This document shows positions 1 to 10,519 of a stretch of 64,000 nucleotides of DNA, one piece after another. The stretch comes from Isoetes taiwanensis (taxonomy: Eukaryota > Streptophyta > Lycopodiopsida > Isoetales > Isoetaceae), in NCBI GenBank assembly GCA_021234155.1, contig JAJEKV010000021.1, positions 12,089,760 to 12,153,759 on the forward strand, written 5' to 3'. The translations under genes were made by a program, and so were the position numbers. The notes beneath the pieces are model-generated. The model was not told where the DNA came from, ran no database searches, and was given only the letters and a program-made list of their open reading frames with translations. Position 1 is the first letter of the stretch. Every line of letters begins with the position of its first letter.

Positions 1-12
1 ATTGACTGTGCT

Positions 13-1225
13 ATGCAACTAGTCTATTGGTCTAGTCCAGATGGGGAAGAGCATGTGTTGGAAGGGTTAACTTCATCGTATGCCATCATTCCATTGAATT
101 GGAAGGGGCTTAAGAAGCAACTCAGAATAGGTTGCTCCAGAGTGGGATGTGCAGTGTTACCGGATAGTTTGCTAGGCTCGACAGAGTTGCAAGAGGAGAT
201 CATTGAAGTGCAACAAGTTTTGGATGAGTTTAAAGATGTATTTCTAGAGGAATTGACACAGTTGCCTCCTCATAAGTTGGTAGATCAGGAGATCAAGCTC
301 ATCCCAGGAGCCGAGCCTACATTCAGACCACCTTATAGGTTTCATGCCTTAGAAATGACGGAATTGAAAAAGCAATTGGTTGGATTGTTGGATCAAGGCT
401 TTATAAGGCCCAATACATCTCCATTTGGTGCTCATGTTTTACTTGTGAAGAAAAAAGATGGCACATTGAGACTTTGCATTGATCACAGGATGCTTAATCA
501 AATCACAGTTAAAAACAGGTATGCGTTGCCCAGGGTAGATGAGTTGTTTGATCAATTGGGTCAAGCTAAGTATTTTAGTAAGATGATCTTTGGGCCAGAT
601 ACCACTAGATAAGGATTAGGGAATCAGATATCTATAAGACAGTGCGGCTGATGAATGATGTTTTTAGGCCTTTCTTAGACAATTTTATACTGGCATTACC
701 CTGCAAGAACATGTGGAGCATGTGAGGTAGACTTTGAGTATTCTGAGAGAAGAGAAGAAGATGGGGTTGCGCAGACCCTACAAGATAGAAGCTGTGAAAG
801 ATTGGCCAGTGCCCCAGACCGTGAAGGAAGTAAGAGCTTTCTTGGGACTTGCAGGTTACTATCGCAAGTTTGTCCCTAAATTTTCCAAGATTGCTGCTCC
901 TCTCACGTCATTGTTGAAGAAAGGGATTAGTTTGGCTTGGAAGGATAATTGTCAAGAAAGTTTCCAGGAATTGAAGGAGGCGTTGATTCGAGCTCCTATT
1001 CTGAAGATATTTGATATGGAGCAGCCCATTCAAGGGCCCGCAGATGCCTCCGAAAGGCTATTGGTGGAGCTTTGATGAAAGCGGTAAGGTTTGTGCCCTG
1101 TACATCTCGTGAAATTATCGCCAGAGTAGAATTATCCAGTACATGATTCAGAGATGCAAGCAATTATACATGCTTTGCGTGTATGGAGATACTACCTATT
1201 AGGTCGTCATTTCTCATTGAAGACC
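13..1225 (+). pseudogene. gypsy reverse transcriptase / RNase H, internally deleted
   Basis: The frame from 13 to 612 reads the end of the protease linker and then the RT fingers: the motifs [20 protein letters not shown] and [12 protein letters not shown] are typical gypsy RT. After FSKM the frame breaks. Short stretches such as RLMNDVFRPFLDNF near 648-690 show that RT continues, but the block holding the catalytic YxDD aspartates is absent. A second frame, 734-1075, resumes with [20 protein letters not shown], the RT-RNase H connection, and runs into the start of RNase H. Stops and frame changes between 1075 and 1280 damage RNase H. No polymerase activity is possible from this copy. Confidence 0.9.
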
Positions 1226-1279
1226 CGACCATCAAAATCTGAAATTTTTTGAAGCAGCGGCCGATTTGAATAATAGGAA

Positions 1280-1825
1280 GTGGAGGTGGATGCAATTACA
1301 GAAGAATACGATTTTGAGATTGAGTATCAGCCGTGCAAGGAGAATGTGATAGCAGATGCTTTGTCTCGTCGATCTTTTTTTAGCTCTATTAGTGTGCTTC
1401 AGGGTCAACGCGATGCTCATCTCATGGATAAGGTGGCAAGAGATTCGTATTTTGGGCCGGTGGTTGCCAGTATCAAAAGGGGGTCTACCGAGTTTCCACA
1501 ATACTCGCTATCTAATGGAGTCTTGTATTATAAGGGTCAGATATGCATTCTGAATAATTTGGAGTTAAGGATGAGGCTCTTGTATGAAGCGCATGATAAT
1601 CCATTAGCGGGACATCCCGGGGTGCACAAGACTCAAAGGAAGGTCAGACAAAATTTCGTTTGGACAGGGCAGAAGAAAATGGTTAAAGAGTATGTGGCAA
1701 AATGTTTAGCATGTCAGAAGGTCAAAGCTTTACGATTTAAAGTCTCAGGGGAGTTGCAATCATTGGAAGTTCCTTCATCCAAATGGGAATGCATTGGCAT
1801 GGACTTTATTGTAGATCTACCTTGA
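1280..1825 (+). pseudogene. gypsy RNase H end and integrase zinc-binding domain
   Basis: The open frame of 181 codons begins with the RNase H tail (YDFEIEYQPCKENVIADALS, the family hallmark before the integrase). It then carries an H2C2 integrase zinc-binding domain with paired His in EAHDNPLAGHPGVHKT and paired Cys in CLACQKVKA. It ends with KWECIGMDFIVDLP and a TGA where gypsy integrase should run on. A few further integrase-like codons (YVVIDRLTKQAH) follow in 1840-1890 in another frame, so the protein is broken rather than naturally terminated. Confidence 0.9.
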
Positions 1826-1884
1826 ACGAGGGTAGGATATAATGCCATTTATGTTGTGATAGACAGATTGACTAAGCAAGCACA

Positions 1885-2610
1885 TTGTTAAGAATGTATG
1901 TGCCGAGCCAGCCTAAGGTGTGGGATTCTTATTTGCACTTGGCAGAGTTTGCATATAATAATACGTACCAAGAATCTATCAGGATGACTCTCTTTGAGGC
2001 AATGTATGGCAAAGAGTGTCGATGTCCGCTGAATTGGAGGGATTCTACTTGTAATGTGGAGATGGCCAATGCGGTAGCCCAGGATTTGGATGCACAATTG
2101 AGAAGACTTCGTCAGAATCTGGCAATGGCTCAAAATAGGCAGAAGCAGTATGCAAACAAAAGGCGTAAACCTTTGGAATTCACAGAAGGCCAGTACGTAT
2201 TCTTACGGATTAATCCCAAGCAGATGTCATTGGCATTTAAAAGCGTAGGAAAGTGGGCTCCAAGATATGAAGGACCTTTTAAGGTGTTGGAACGCATTGT
2301 CAAGGTAGCTTACAGGTTGGAGTTACCTTCAGATGTTAGGATGCATAATGTATTTCATGTAAGCAACTTGAGGAATTATGTCTTTGATCCCGACGATATG
2401 CTTGCGAAGCGATGATTTGGTAAGCGAGATGAATTTTATATCCCCACCCGAGGCATATCTTGCAAAGCGGAGACACACAAGCTTTTTGAAATGGACAATC
2501 ACAAGATTTTTGGTCTAATGGTCGGGTTGTCTGATTGAGGATGCAACGTGGGAAGATTCAAAGTGGATTCTTTGCCATTTTCCTGAGCTCGCCCATGAGG
2601 GCATGGGTTA
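1885..2610 (+). pseudogene. gypsy integrase C-terminal half
   Basis: The frame 1885-2415 starts abruptly downstream of the DDE catalytic core and reads the usual integrase tail: WDSYLHLAEFAYNNTYQES, then the GKWAPRYEGPFKVLERI block and MHNVFHVSNLR, known from chromovirus-type and related gypsy integrases. A further piece with WSG and IEDATWE (about 2520-2560) resembles the C-terminal chromodomain-like segment but lies past a stop. The two-thirds of the catalytic core expected between this and the zinc-binding domain is deleted. Confidence 0.85.
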
Positions 2611-2628
2611 AAAATTTGAAGGGGTGAA

Positions 2629-3525
2629 TGTAACGAGCTTGGAGGGTTAACAGACAATTCATGTAAGTAATTTAATACAATTTAGTATGATTATGAGAGA
2701 CCATTAAACTAATACTGGAGTTGAGAAAATACATACCTAGTATGTATATGATGTTTATACAGGAGGTTTATAAATACTAAATTGTAGAGGAATTGAGGTT
2801 TTCTCTTTGGAGGCAAACCTTCTGAAGAGGAGTTTTTTGTGAAGGAGATTTGGAGAGTGAGCAGGACAACTGCAAAGACAGCTTAACCAGGTGGGTGGTT
2901 TACAGCTTATACCGGAGATGCTAGAATGATTAGATGTGATCTAGTCCAAGAAATAAATATGAGGTGATGTAATCAGAATCGAAGCCCAATCTGGGATGTT
3001 TGCCGTGAGTTCGTGACTTTAAAAGGGTCGTGCCCTAAATGTGAAAAATATTATAAGTGGTTAGTAATTGAATAGTAAGTTTAAAATGTAAGTTATGAAA
3101 TTAGTTTAAAGCTATTAAATAAGGTAAGTGGATTTGGCCCTAGGATTTTATATTCCTAATGTTCTGGAGGCCGAGTTAGTCACAGTTAAAGGAGATGCTG
3201 GCAAACACTAAGTTAATATCTGCATATTAAATTATGTAATTACAATTTAATGCGAAACTATGGTCGCCCTCATTAAACTATTATTAATAAGGAGCTTGGG
3301 TAAGGAGACGGAATATGAATGAAATAGAAAGGAAAATGCATTTATATTTAACAACATTAATAATGTAGAAGTTAGGACCTTTCTCTATGGGGAGAAAGCG
3401 GTTGGAGAGCATGAATTTGCCAAGATGTGGCATGAGTTTGGAAGTTGCTTAATAATGGAATTTTAGAATGGCCATAGGAAAAACCCATGACCTAGTGGTA
3501 TTATACGAAAATGGCCCTAGTTACA
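2629..3525 (+). repeat. proposed 3' LTR of the first gypsy element
   Basis: A purine-rich tract ends just before TGTAAC at 2629, and a matching inverted terminus GTTACA ends at 3525, giving an LTR of about 897 bp with perfect 6-bp inverted ends. A TATA-like TATAAAT lies near 2770 and an AATAAAT near 2954. The boundaries are inferred because the partner 5' LTR is outside the window. Confidence 0.6.
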
Positions 3526-3714
3526 CTGATAGTAAACATTAGGAATGTTATGAACATCAATGTTATATTTGTTGTGCCATTATTGATGTGGTGTCAAAAT
3601 GTTGGATGCATGGTATGTTTTATATGGAATTGGCGTTCAATTGTTGGCATATATTAATGAGAAATACATGAGAACTGCATCTGAATTGTTAGAGGCCCCG
3701 ATAGGATTAGAGAG

Positions 3715-4038
3715 TTGGAGGCAAGATTTCCCCCAGGAGCAGAGTTCCGGCATGAGGAAGTGCTAGATTTCCTTCATGAGTTGGAGGACGAGGCTAGTGA
3801 ACATATGCCAGAGATCGTTCAAAGTTCAGAAGAAGGCCATCCTTCCGGGGTAGAAACTAGTGTGGGCTCTAACCCTGGTTTTGTGGAACCTTCTTTAGAA
3901 GTCAATGAAGTCCACCTGTACGCAGATGAAGGGGATGACCTCCCATTGGATTCGGGGGATCAAGCGGCCATAGATGCCTTAATGAGTGAACCCTCTAATG
4001 ATAAGAGCTCTCTAGTTGAAGACTTTTCTCATAACTAA
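3715..4038 (+). CDS. unrecognised acidic reading frame, possible terminal exon
   Basis: A 107-codon frame reads a strongly acidic, low-complexity protein rich in Asp, Glu and Ser, for example FLHELEDEASEHMPEIV near the start and DEGDDLPLDSGDQAA later. It stops at TAA 4036-4038. About 95 bases on there is an AATAAAG polyadenylation-like signal (near 4136), so it could be the last exon of a host gene or of an unrecognised mobile element. I see no domain I can name. The Met at 3715 may be internal, because the open frame could be entered from a splice acceptor upstream. It lies directly downstream of the gypsy LTR, so it may be flanking host sequence. Confidence 0.3.
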   Translation: MEARFPPGAEFRHEEVLDFLHELEDEASEHMPEIVQSSEEGHPSGVETSVGSNPGFVEPSLEVNEVHLYADEGDDLPLDSGDQAAIDALMSEPSNDKSSLVEDFSHN

Positions 4039-4689
4039 TAATTATAGTGATTGAGGGTTTGACATTGTTGAAGGTTTTGGATGTATATACATGTATTATG
4101 TGATTTGTCTTCAACACTTGTTGGATGTTGATTGGAATAAAGATTAGTTTTCTTTACCATGATAAATAATGCGTCAGAAGTTCCATATAAGTATAAGCGC
4201 TCCAACCATCCCGTGTAAATATTTATCAAGAGTAAAAAGACAGGATCTCAAGAGGCCAGCTTGGCAAGCTAGTTGTTCACGCACATACACCAAATTAAAC
4301 ACTGACAACTAATGTATTTTCAATCTTTAAAACCAACGATAAAATTACAAACGGAAAGGATATCTCAGGATTTGAACCTCGTTTAAATCATCATCCCCAG
4401 AAACTAGGTTTGTTTAAGTGCTTAAAGTGAACTTCTTGGTCCTTGTTATTGAAATGATCATCCAAGTACCCTGGTGGCATAATTCATACACAACTAATCT
4501 TTGTTCATCGTTCTCACAACAATGGATTTGGATGATGCAACAAGCTACCAAATTTGAATGAAGCACAGCTCAGCATCAAAACTTCCACATAATAATCTCT
4601 ATTGTGATGCAGACTATTTATATCAAGCTACTTTACAGCTACAACCTGGATGACAATAATATCAGTAAGATAGCTAGACAGAATCTGCA

Positions 4690-4925
4690 AAGTTGTATAA
4701 ACAGATCACTTGCTTGACTTGTGCCTCTTCTAGGCAACCTTTGTAGACAAGGCCAAAGCCACATTCTCCCAATAAACATCCAGGCTTAAAAATCTTTGTT
4801 GCTGCAGCAAGCTCACTTTACCTAAATGTCTGAGTAGCAATAGGTGCAGTGCCATCCACTTTGTGGGGCTACCTTTTTCAGCCCACGATTGGGAGCTCAC
4901 CTAACGTTATCTGCAAATAGAGAAA
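4690..4925 (-). pseudogene. receptor-like cytoplasmic kinase exon remnant
   Basis: On the minus strand, codons read TFR, a stop, then [18 protein letters not shown] and [12 protein letters not shown]. This matches the start of the kinase domain in receptor-like cytoplasmic kinases of the PBS1/PBL type, where an FxYxEL-AAT-F segment precedes the glycine-rich ATP loop. Two lesions are visible: a TAA at 4818-4820 where the family has an aromatic residue, and a glycine loop reading GECGFG instead of GEGGFG, so the second conserved glycine is lost. The similarity ends near 4690, before the catalytic lysine, and no further kinase exons were found nearby. It is probably a pseudogene fragment of a membrane-associated signalling kinase. 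Confidence 0.7.
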
Positions 4926-6250
4926 TGAAAGCACAACTATAGCTAGAACATAATGATTAAGCTATACATTTTAAGTGCATGTCTATTTATTTAATCCAGA
5001 TGCAATAATTTTTAATACCTTCCTTATTATTTCCTCTTCAAGTCACTTAAAAATTTGAAGAAAGGAATAGCAACATTGCAAAACTATATCCTTCATACCC
5101 AGAAAGTACAAGATAAAAGTCTCAAAACATTGCATTATTCCTTATAAAATGATCAAATCTAAATATGGATCTATAACTCCATCCTAAAAAGATCCTACAA
5201 CTGCAGGACGACTGTTTTTTTAAAGCTTTAGGGTCCTAAAGCAGATTTCATAAAGTTCTTTATGCCATAAACCATGCAATTTCCACAAGCTGCTAAACAT
5301 AAGAAGTGGAATTATATGGCTCTACTACTCTGTCAGAAACTTCGGAAGATGAAAACACGAAAAATGTACATATCATTCCATTAGGGTAGTTCCTAATATC
5401 TTGAAATAAGCAGAGTTAAGAAACTCTGTGCGGCCATTTGCAAACTTGAAAATCTGTAAAAGATATGTGGCAATACTTAGCATAAGAAAATGCAATTAAA
5501 AATAACAACAACAGGCTTAACAACTGCTGACAAAAATGCCAGATCGGTTTCAAAAATGCAAGACCTTGCCAATACGAAACGAGGTAGTAGAAGTAAATCA
5601 TAAGGACCTTAAGAAGCCGTGTCGCCATAGTTTGCTCCTATTTTACAAACCTAATTCCCATGCATAGTGCCAGGTGCAAAATATTCCCTGCAATACTCTA
5701 GAAATTCTAAACTTAGTCCCAAAATAATCCACCTTCTCCATTTTTCGAGAGCAATTGGGAAAAAGGCACTAGGAGGGCTGCGTAGCACGAATGGAGGCAA
5801 CTACAGCTAAAACAGAGGGAAGCAAAATGAATCGAAGGAAGAAAGCAAGAGTTCCGGCAACAATCAACAACAAACATGGCATTAGGGTTAGGGCACGAGT
5901 TGGCAAAATTAAAGAAATGTTAAAATTTCACCCAGAACTATTTTTCAATGCATGGCCCGCCTATTGTGATGTGCCCCTTTCGAGCGGCTCTATTTTAGTT
6001 CAATGTAACGGTTGTGATTCATTAATTTCAAATTCTTAAAGCTCTCCCGCTCTTTTTGCAATTTCTTTGAACCCATATAACTTTTTCTATGGCACGCGAC
6101 ATTTCAATGCACATGTCAAATTTGGACCAAGAGCTTTGAAACAAGTACTTAGACCATAGTTACGAAGTATGGCCTACGGAAATGCAATGGGTCCCTAAAT
6201 TTTAGAAAATGAAGATGGCAACGGAACATGGAAGTGAACAGTGAGCGACA
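4926..6250. other. no gene recognised
   Basis: This is AT-rich sequence between the kinase remnant and the LINE. A 70-codon minus-strand frame at 5416-5628 is hydrophobic but looks like chance in AT-rich DNA. An 82-codon plus-strand frame at 5791-6039 is basic at its start (MNRRKKARVPAT) and matches nothing I recognise. It could include introns or the 5' part of the decayed kinase gene on the minus strand, but no motif supports that. Confidence 0.4.
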
Positions 6251-6327
6251 AACTCTGTATAAAAAGAGGTAAATTTCCTATATAATTTAAGCTCGCATGA
6301 AGCATCAAGCAAAAAACTAGTTTTCAA

Positions 6328-8975
6328 CTAAAAAATGTGAAGAGCTCTGTCGCTCAGATGAATAGAGCTCTTGATTGCTGAATGTGTTAAAGTGGTCTCA
6401 TTGACTACCTTCTTGTACAAGAAATCCAGTGTTCTGTGCATTGCCAAAACTTCTAAGGGGTAACAGCCGCTTTCAAAAAGCATAATCTCATAGGGTGTAG
6501 AGCGTTTGACGCCAAAAGACATATGCATGAATGCTTTCTGTATGCTTTCTAGTTCTTGCCATTTAGATTTAGCAAGGGAGGGCCCCCAGATTTCACATGC
6601 ATATAGCATTACCGGAGTGACCAGTGCATCGAACAACTGTTTTTTGAGAGGCCACGCACATATGCTTGCCCGTTTACATTGGTTTATCATACCATAGAAT
6701 GATTTATAGGCTGCTGCTATGCGACAGTCCACGCCAGTAGTCCATGGTCTCCGATTTGCATGTACTTCATGGCCTAGATATTTGTATGATCCCACTTGCT
6801 CAATAATCTGTCCATCATATGTTAGAGATGCGTCTCCCTTCCCGAAGCACATTACCTTTGTTTTTGACAGATTAACATAGAGACCAAATTGTGAGCAGAA
6901 ATCTTTAAGCGTGTCCAATTGCATTTGAAGGCTGTTTACTGTGTGGGCTGCTAGTAGGAGGTCGTCTGCATATAGTAGCAGGATTATGAGCTCATGATGA
7001 AGTTGGAAAAAATTGCACGCTGCTGCCTTGAGAAGGTCTTCAAGCTGGTGTGCTGATTTTGCCTCTTACTCTTTCATATAATCTGCCTATGTCTACAATC
7101 CATGCTTCTGGAACTCCAATTTGTTGGAGTCTGTTAATTAGCAACTGGCATGGGACCGTATCGAATGCTTTCGCAAAGTCTATGAAGCAGCAGAAAAGCT
7201 TCTTACCATGTGCTTTAGAATCTTCTACTAATGCTCGGAGAGTGAGAAGGTGATCTAGTGTGGAGTATTTGGGGCGGAATCCAGCTTGTCCATGAGCTCT
7301 AATGTTTTGTCCTTCAGCCCATATGGAGAGTTTTGCATCAAAAAATTTTCCAAACAGTTTTGCTAATATGGGGCTGATCATTAAAGTTTGATAATTACCT
7401 GCTTCATAAGCATCTCCCTTCTTGTGGATGGAATGTATCAGGCTCGTGATCCAAACATTTGGGAATCCTTCAACAATGGCTTGATTGAACAAGTCGGTGA
7501 TAACCGTTGCAAGTTCTTCCCCACCAGCTTTGATGTATTCTGCAATCAGACCATCAATGTCACATGCTTTTCCACGGGCTAGATCACTAATTCCCTTTTG
7601 CACTTTATCCATTTGTATGCAAAAATGTGTAGCATCAGTTGGTGGCAGGTCTAGTTTATTCTTCCCTTTAAAATAAAGATGCATCGCATAAGTTTTCCAG
7701 ACATGGAGGTCAGTTAGGCAAAGTTGTTGCGTGGGTGGAGATAGGCCACGCCAAAATCTCTTGGGTTGTTGCAGCAGCTCAATGGCAAGTTCAGCTTGTT
7801 TATTTTGCTTCCATAGCCGCTTCTTGGATCTGACCAAGCGTCTATATGCTTTTAGACCGGTTGAAGTATTTGTTATTTTCCTGGCTTCTTTAAGTTCTTT
7901 ATCATACCATCCATTCCTGGGTTGTGTAGCAGCAGCGGAGCGCCTGGGGCCATAGATGTTATAAGCACATTTCACTAGCAACCTGTTAAGATCAGCCAAT
8001 GCTTTTGCATTTATGCTGGTATGCTGCAGAATAGTGGGCAGCCCTTCTTTAATGGCTTCATAAAATCCTTCATCTTTGGCAGCGTTATATCTTGGTTTCC
8101 TGAAAACAGTGTTATGCTTGGTTTCACTGCAAGCCTCAATAGCAAAGCAGAGTGTTGCATGGTGGAGATTACGGCTGAAAGTTTTTATATTGAAATCCTT
8201 GATCAATCCAAAACTTTTCGCAAGCACCGCTAAATAGTCTATAGTTGAGTATGTGAAATGATTCTCGGTTTCCCTCTAAAAAGTGTAGCGGTGATTGCCA
8301 TGGTTGTATGCCATTGTAGATGATCATATCAAGTGAGGAAAGGAAGTTTAGAACCCTTGTCCGCTTTGATTGACTTCTTGGTGCAGGCTTGTTCGTGAAT
8401 ATCTTTCCTCCCATTGTTCACTTAATAATCTACCTGGTTCACCGTCTACAAAAACTTGCACTGTCTGAAGATTTCCTGTCCAACCATTTAAGTCCCCTAT
8501 GATTAAGACATCACAGTCTTGTTTCCATCTGTTAATGCGTAACCCAAGCTGGGCGAATGTCCCAGTATGTATCTGATAAAGTGAAGGCGGGATATAGCAA
8601 CCTATAATGATCAGATCTTTATTTCCATTAATCAGGGATGCTTTTATTCGAACTGCCACATATTGTTTATCATCTTCATCCAAGTGCTCAAGCTGTAATT
8701 CTTTGTCAAATTTGTTTGTGATAAAACAAGCTACTCTACCATGTGGTCTACCTCTTTTGGGTTTTGGGTGCCATACTGAGCCTAACTGATACATTTCAAA
8801 ACTTGACAACCTGGCGCACTGATGCTCCCAAGTTTCAAGCAAAAATAAAATATCTACTTCTCTGTTTCCTAACCAGTTCATGCTGTGTTGTACTCCTTTG
8901 GGTCCTTTTGTGTTCCAGCAGCGTACAGAGACTACGGCAGGCCAATGTTGTTGCTCAAGCCTGTCCTGGATTCCC
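6328..8975 (-). pseudogene. LINE ORF2: endonuclease and reverse transcriptase
   Basis: The endonuclease begins near 8975 (SVRCWNTKGPKG) and includes DILFLLETW (catalytic Glu) and IIGDLNGWTG (Asp/Asn), at 8881-8348. A frame change near 8400-8350 leads into 8414-8169, and then the long 7040-8227 frame carries a linker and RT. GKACDIDGLIAEYIK is an N-terminal RT motif and FIDFAKAFDTVP is motif A with its catalytic Asp. Motif C, YADD, is encoded at 6961-6972 between two track frames. The 6328-6924 frame gives the RT thumb and C-terminal region (VGSYKYLGHEV, VMLYACEIWG). At least three frame breaks make it inactive as read. ORF2p would nick genomic DNA and prime reverse transcription there. Confidence 0.88.
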
Positions 8976-9184
8976 TATGCAGCTTTATCTCTAATTATGG
9001 CTTGGCCATTCCTGTATATTGCCCATTTACCATCTGCTCTAGCTTCTTTCACTTTGCGCAGAGCCTCTGGCCGGTCACGGAGTTGCTGCCATGTTAAGTC
9101 TTCACATATTTTGAAGGCAGTTCCTTTAAGATTAGGGCCACTCTTGAGCAGCTCTGGTCCTTCTTGGATTCATCCGTTATTTAA

Positions 9185-9642
9185 CGATATATATTGAGTG
9201 TTTTCCCTTCAAGTTTTCTTCCGGTCCTCCGGGCATCCTGTATGACGTTTGTATTTGCTTTAAGCTCTTCCGTGCAGAAGTTTGATGCTACAGTTTTGGC
9301 ATCTTCATCATCGAGTTCTAGGATACCGATGAGTCTAACCCTTGTCATTCTTTTCTGTTTTTCACGTTCTTCTAATAGAACTGATTGCACTTCTTGTTTA
9401 ATATTATTTTCAGGTCTTTGTTATGGCACGGGTATCTTGTTGCCTTTCGAATCTCTATTCTTGCAGGTGAGGTGCTTCTCATTATCCACGCAACTATGCA
9501 ACTTTCGGTCGAGGAAAGTGCGGACTGTATTTACCTCCTCATGTATAGCATCTATCCCGCTGGACGATTTCATCGGGGATTCCCGGCGGCGGCGTGATTT
9601 GGAACTCTTCATTGCTTTTATGTCTTTTTTGCGGGTTCCCAT
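9185..9642 (-). pseudogene. LINE ORF1-like protein
   Basis: From a Met at 9642 (codons MGTRKKDIKAMKSSKSRRRR) the minus strand reads a basic, lysine/arginine-rich start, an amphipathic segment (SGIDAIHEEVNTVRTFLD) and, after a break around 9400-9420, EEREKQKRMTRVRLIGILE and VIQDARRTGRKLEGK. The order of helical stretch followed by an RVRxxG-type segment resembles the RNA-binding ORF1 proteins of plant L1-like LINEs, which coat the element RNA. The assignment rests on position upstream of ORF2 and general character, not on a strict motif. Confidence 0.55.
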
Positions 9643-9699
9643 CGCTTTGGAATTAATATAATCGGGGCGCGGTTGGCGACTCAACCCTAGAAGGCTAGA

Positions 9700-10170
9700 A
9701 TTATAGATGCAAGCCATATATAGTCTTGATAGACACGGTAGTTCCCAACTTTGCCTCTCAAGGCTTCTTTGCTCTAATGAAGAATAAGATCTTGAAGTCC
9801 AAGCCAAGGCCGTTAGCATAGCAAGCGCCATTCGCCACACTAAGGAAGGAGAATCGGTTTGACATAGATCTCGATGGAAGCAAGTGGCGGGATGGGGCAA
9901 GTGATGGACATTGGGAAATATGACCTCATAGTAGGGAATGGGTTCCTAAGGCCCAAGAAAAGCTATGATAGATTGCGACCACAACTAAATCTCTATGACG
10001 GGCCGGACGGCAATGATACATAGTAAAAAGGTAAGAAGGTAACCCGGTTATGCAATGTATCTCTATAGGCGAGTTGAGGAAAAACATAATAAGGAGCAGT
10101 GGATTACATCTTGAGACTAGAGGGCAACTAGAGCGGATTGACCCAAGTAAAAGCAAAGGAAGTGAGCCAA
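9700..10170 (+). pseudogene. gypsy protease region, degenerate
   Basis: Plus-strand codons read VLIDTVVPNFASQGFFALM, which looks like a gypsy aspartic protease active site (LIDTGA-NF) with the Gly-Ala replaced. Next come KPRPL, FDIDLDG and then IGKYDLIVGNGFL, which resembles the second protease motif (GKYDxILGMxFL). A stop follows KPRPLA and frames shift, so no protease is made. The sequence is cut at 10170 by the CACTA-like element. Confidence 0.6.
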
Positions 10171-10200
10171 CACTACAAAAAGAATTGCTGTTCGGCGTCT
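10171..10200 (+). repeat. left terminus of the CACTA-like element
   Basis: It starts CACTACAAAAAGAATTGC, matching the common plant CACTA terminus, and is preceded by CAA. The first GGCGTC subterminal motif follows within 30 bp. Confidence 0.7.
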
Positions 10201-10515
10201 ATTCTGACGTCCGGGGCGTCGTTGAGCGTCGATGAGCGGCCTTAGTCGATGAGCAGCGCTGCGGCGATACGCACGTCGTTTCTACGGCGATGGGCCAGCG
10301 TCGCTATCTGGCGTCGCAACGGCGGCGTCTTAAGCGACGGCGTGGCGTCGTTCAGCATGCGTCTGCGTGGGCACTTGTAATGACCCGGTAGTAGGCGTCG
10401 GTGACCGGGTTCTGGCGGCGTGGCGGCCAAGTGTTTGGCGTCGTTAAGCGGCGTCACGTACCGCGTGGCGACCGCAGCGGCACGCGGCGTTGCCAGCGCC
10501 GTTGCGGCAATGTGG
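10190..10515 (+). repeat. left subterminal GGCGTC-rich block
   Basis: This is a GC- and CpG-dense block with many copies of GGCGTC, GCGTCG and their complements, in contrast to the AT-rich sequence right after it. In En/Spm elements such subterminal repeats bind the transposase. The 13-bp string GCGTCGTTGAGCG occurs here and again at about 18583 in the right block. Confidence 0.6.
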
Positions 10516-10519
10516 CACC

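Larger units (their letters stand above)
1..3525 (+). mobile_element. Ty3/gypsy LTR retrotransposon, 3' part, decayed
   Basis: The plus strand carries, in order, gypsy reverse transcriptase, RNase H, an integrase zinc-binding domain and an integrase C-terminal region, followed by a purine-rich tract (about 2618-2625) and a proposed 3' LTR. This order (RT-RH-INT) is that of Ty3/gypsy. The 5' half (gag, protease, 5' LTR) would lie before base 1. Several internal pieces are missing (RT palm around 612-730, the integrase DDE core around 1825-1885), so the element is a defective fossil. It is a different family from the gypsy pol at 18701-20488 and 45056-46443. Confidence 0.9.
6250..9690 (-). mobile_element. 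LINE (non-LTR retrotransposon), nearly full length
   Basis: The minus strand holds, from 9642 down to 6328, an ORF1-like basic protein and an ORF2 with an apurinic/apyrimidinic-type endonuclease followed by reverse transcriptase. This is the standard plant LINE organisation. The 5' end abuts gypsy protease sequence near 9690-9710. The 3' end is put near 6250 because RT similarity stops at about 6328, but no clear A-tail is visible. Reading frames are broken in a few places only, so this insertion is younger or better preserved than most elements here. Confidence 0.85.

Noticed and set aside
4366-4420. tRNA gene suggested by a GATTTGAACC-like T-arm
   Set aside because: No acceptor stem or D and anticodon arms could be fitted.
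8880-9661. Plus-strand reading frames as genes
   Set aside because: They are shadows of the minus-strand LINE ORF1 and the ORF1/ORF2 linker.
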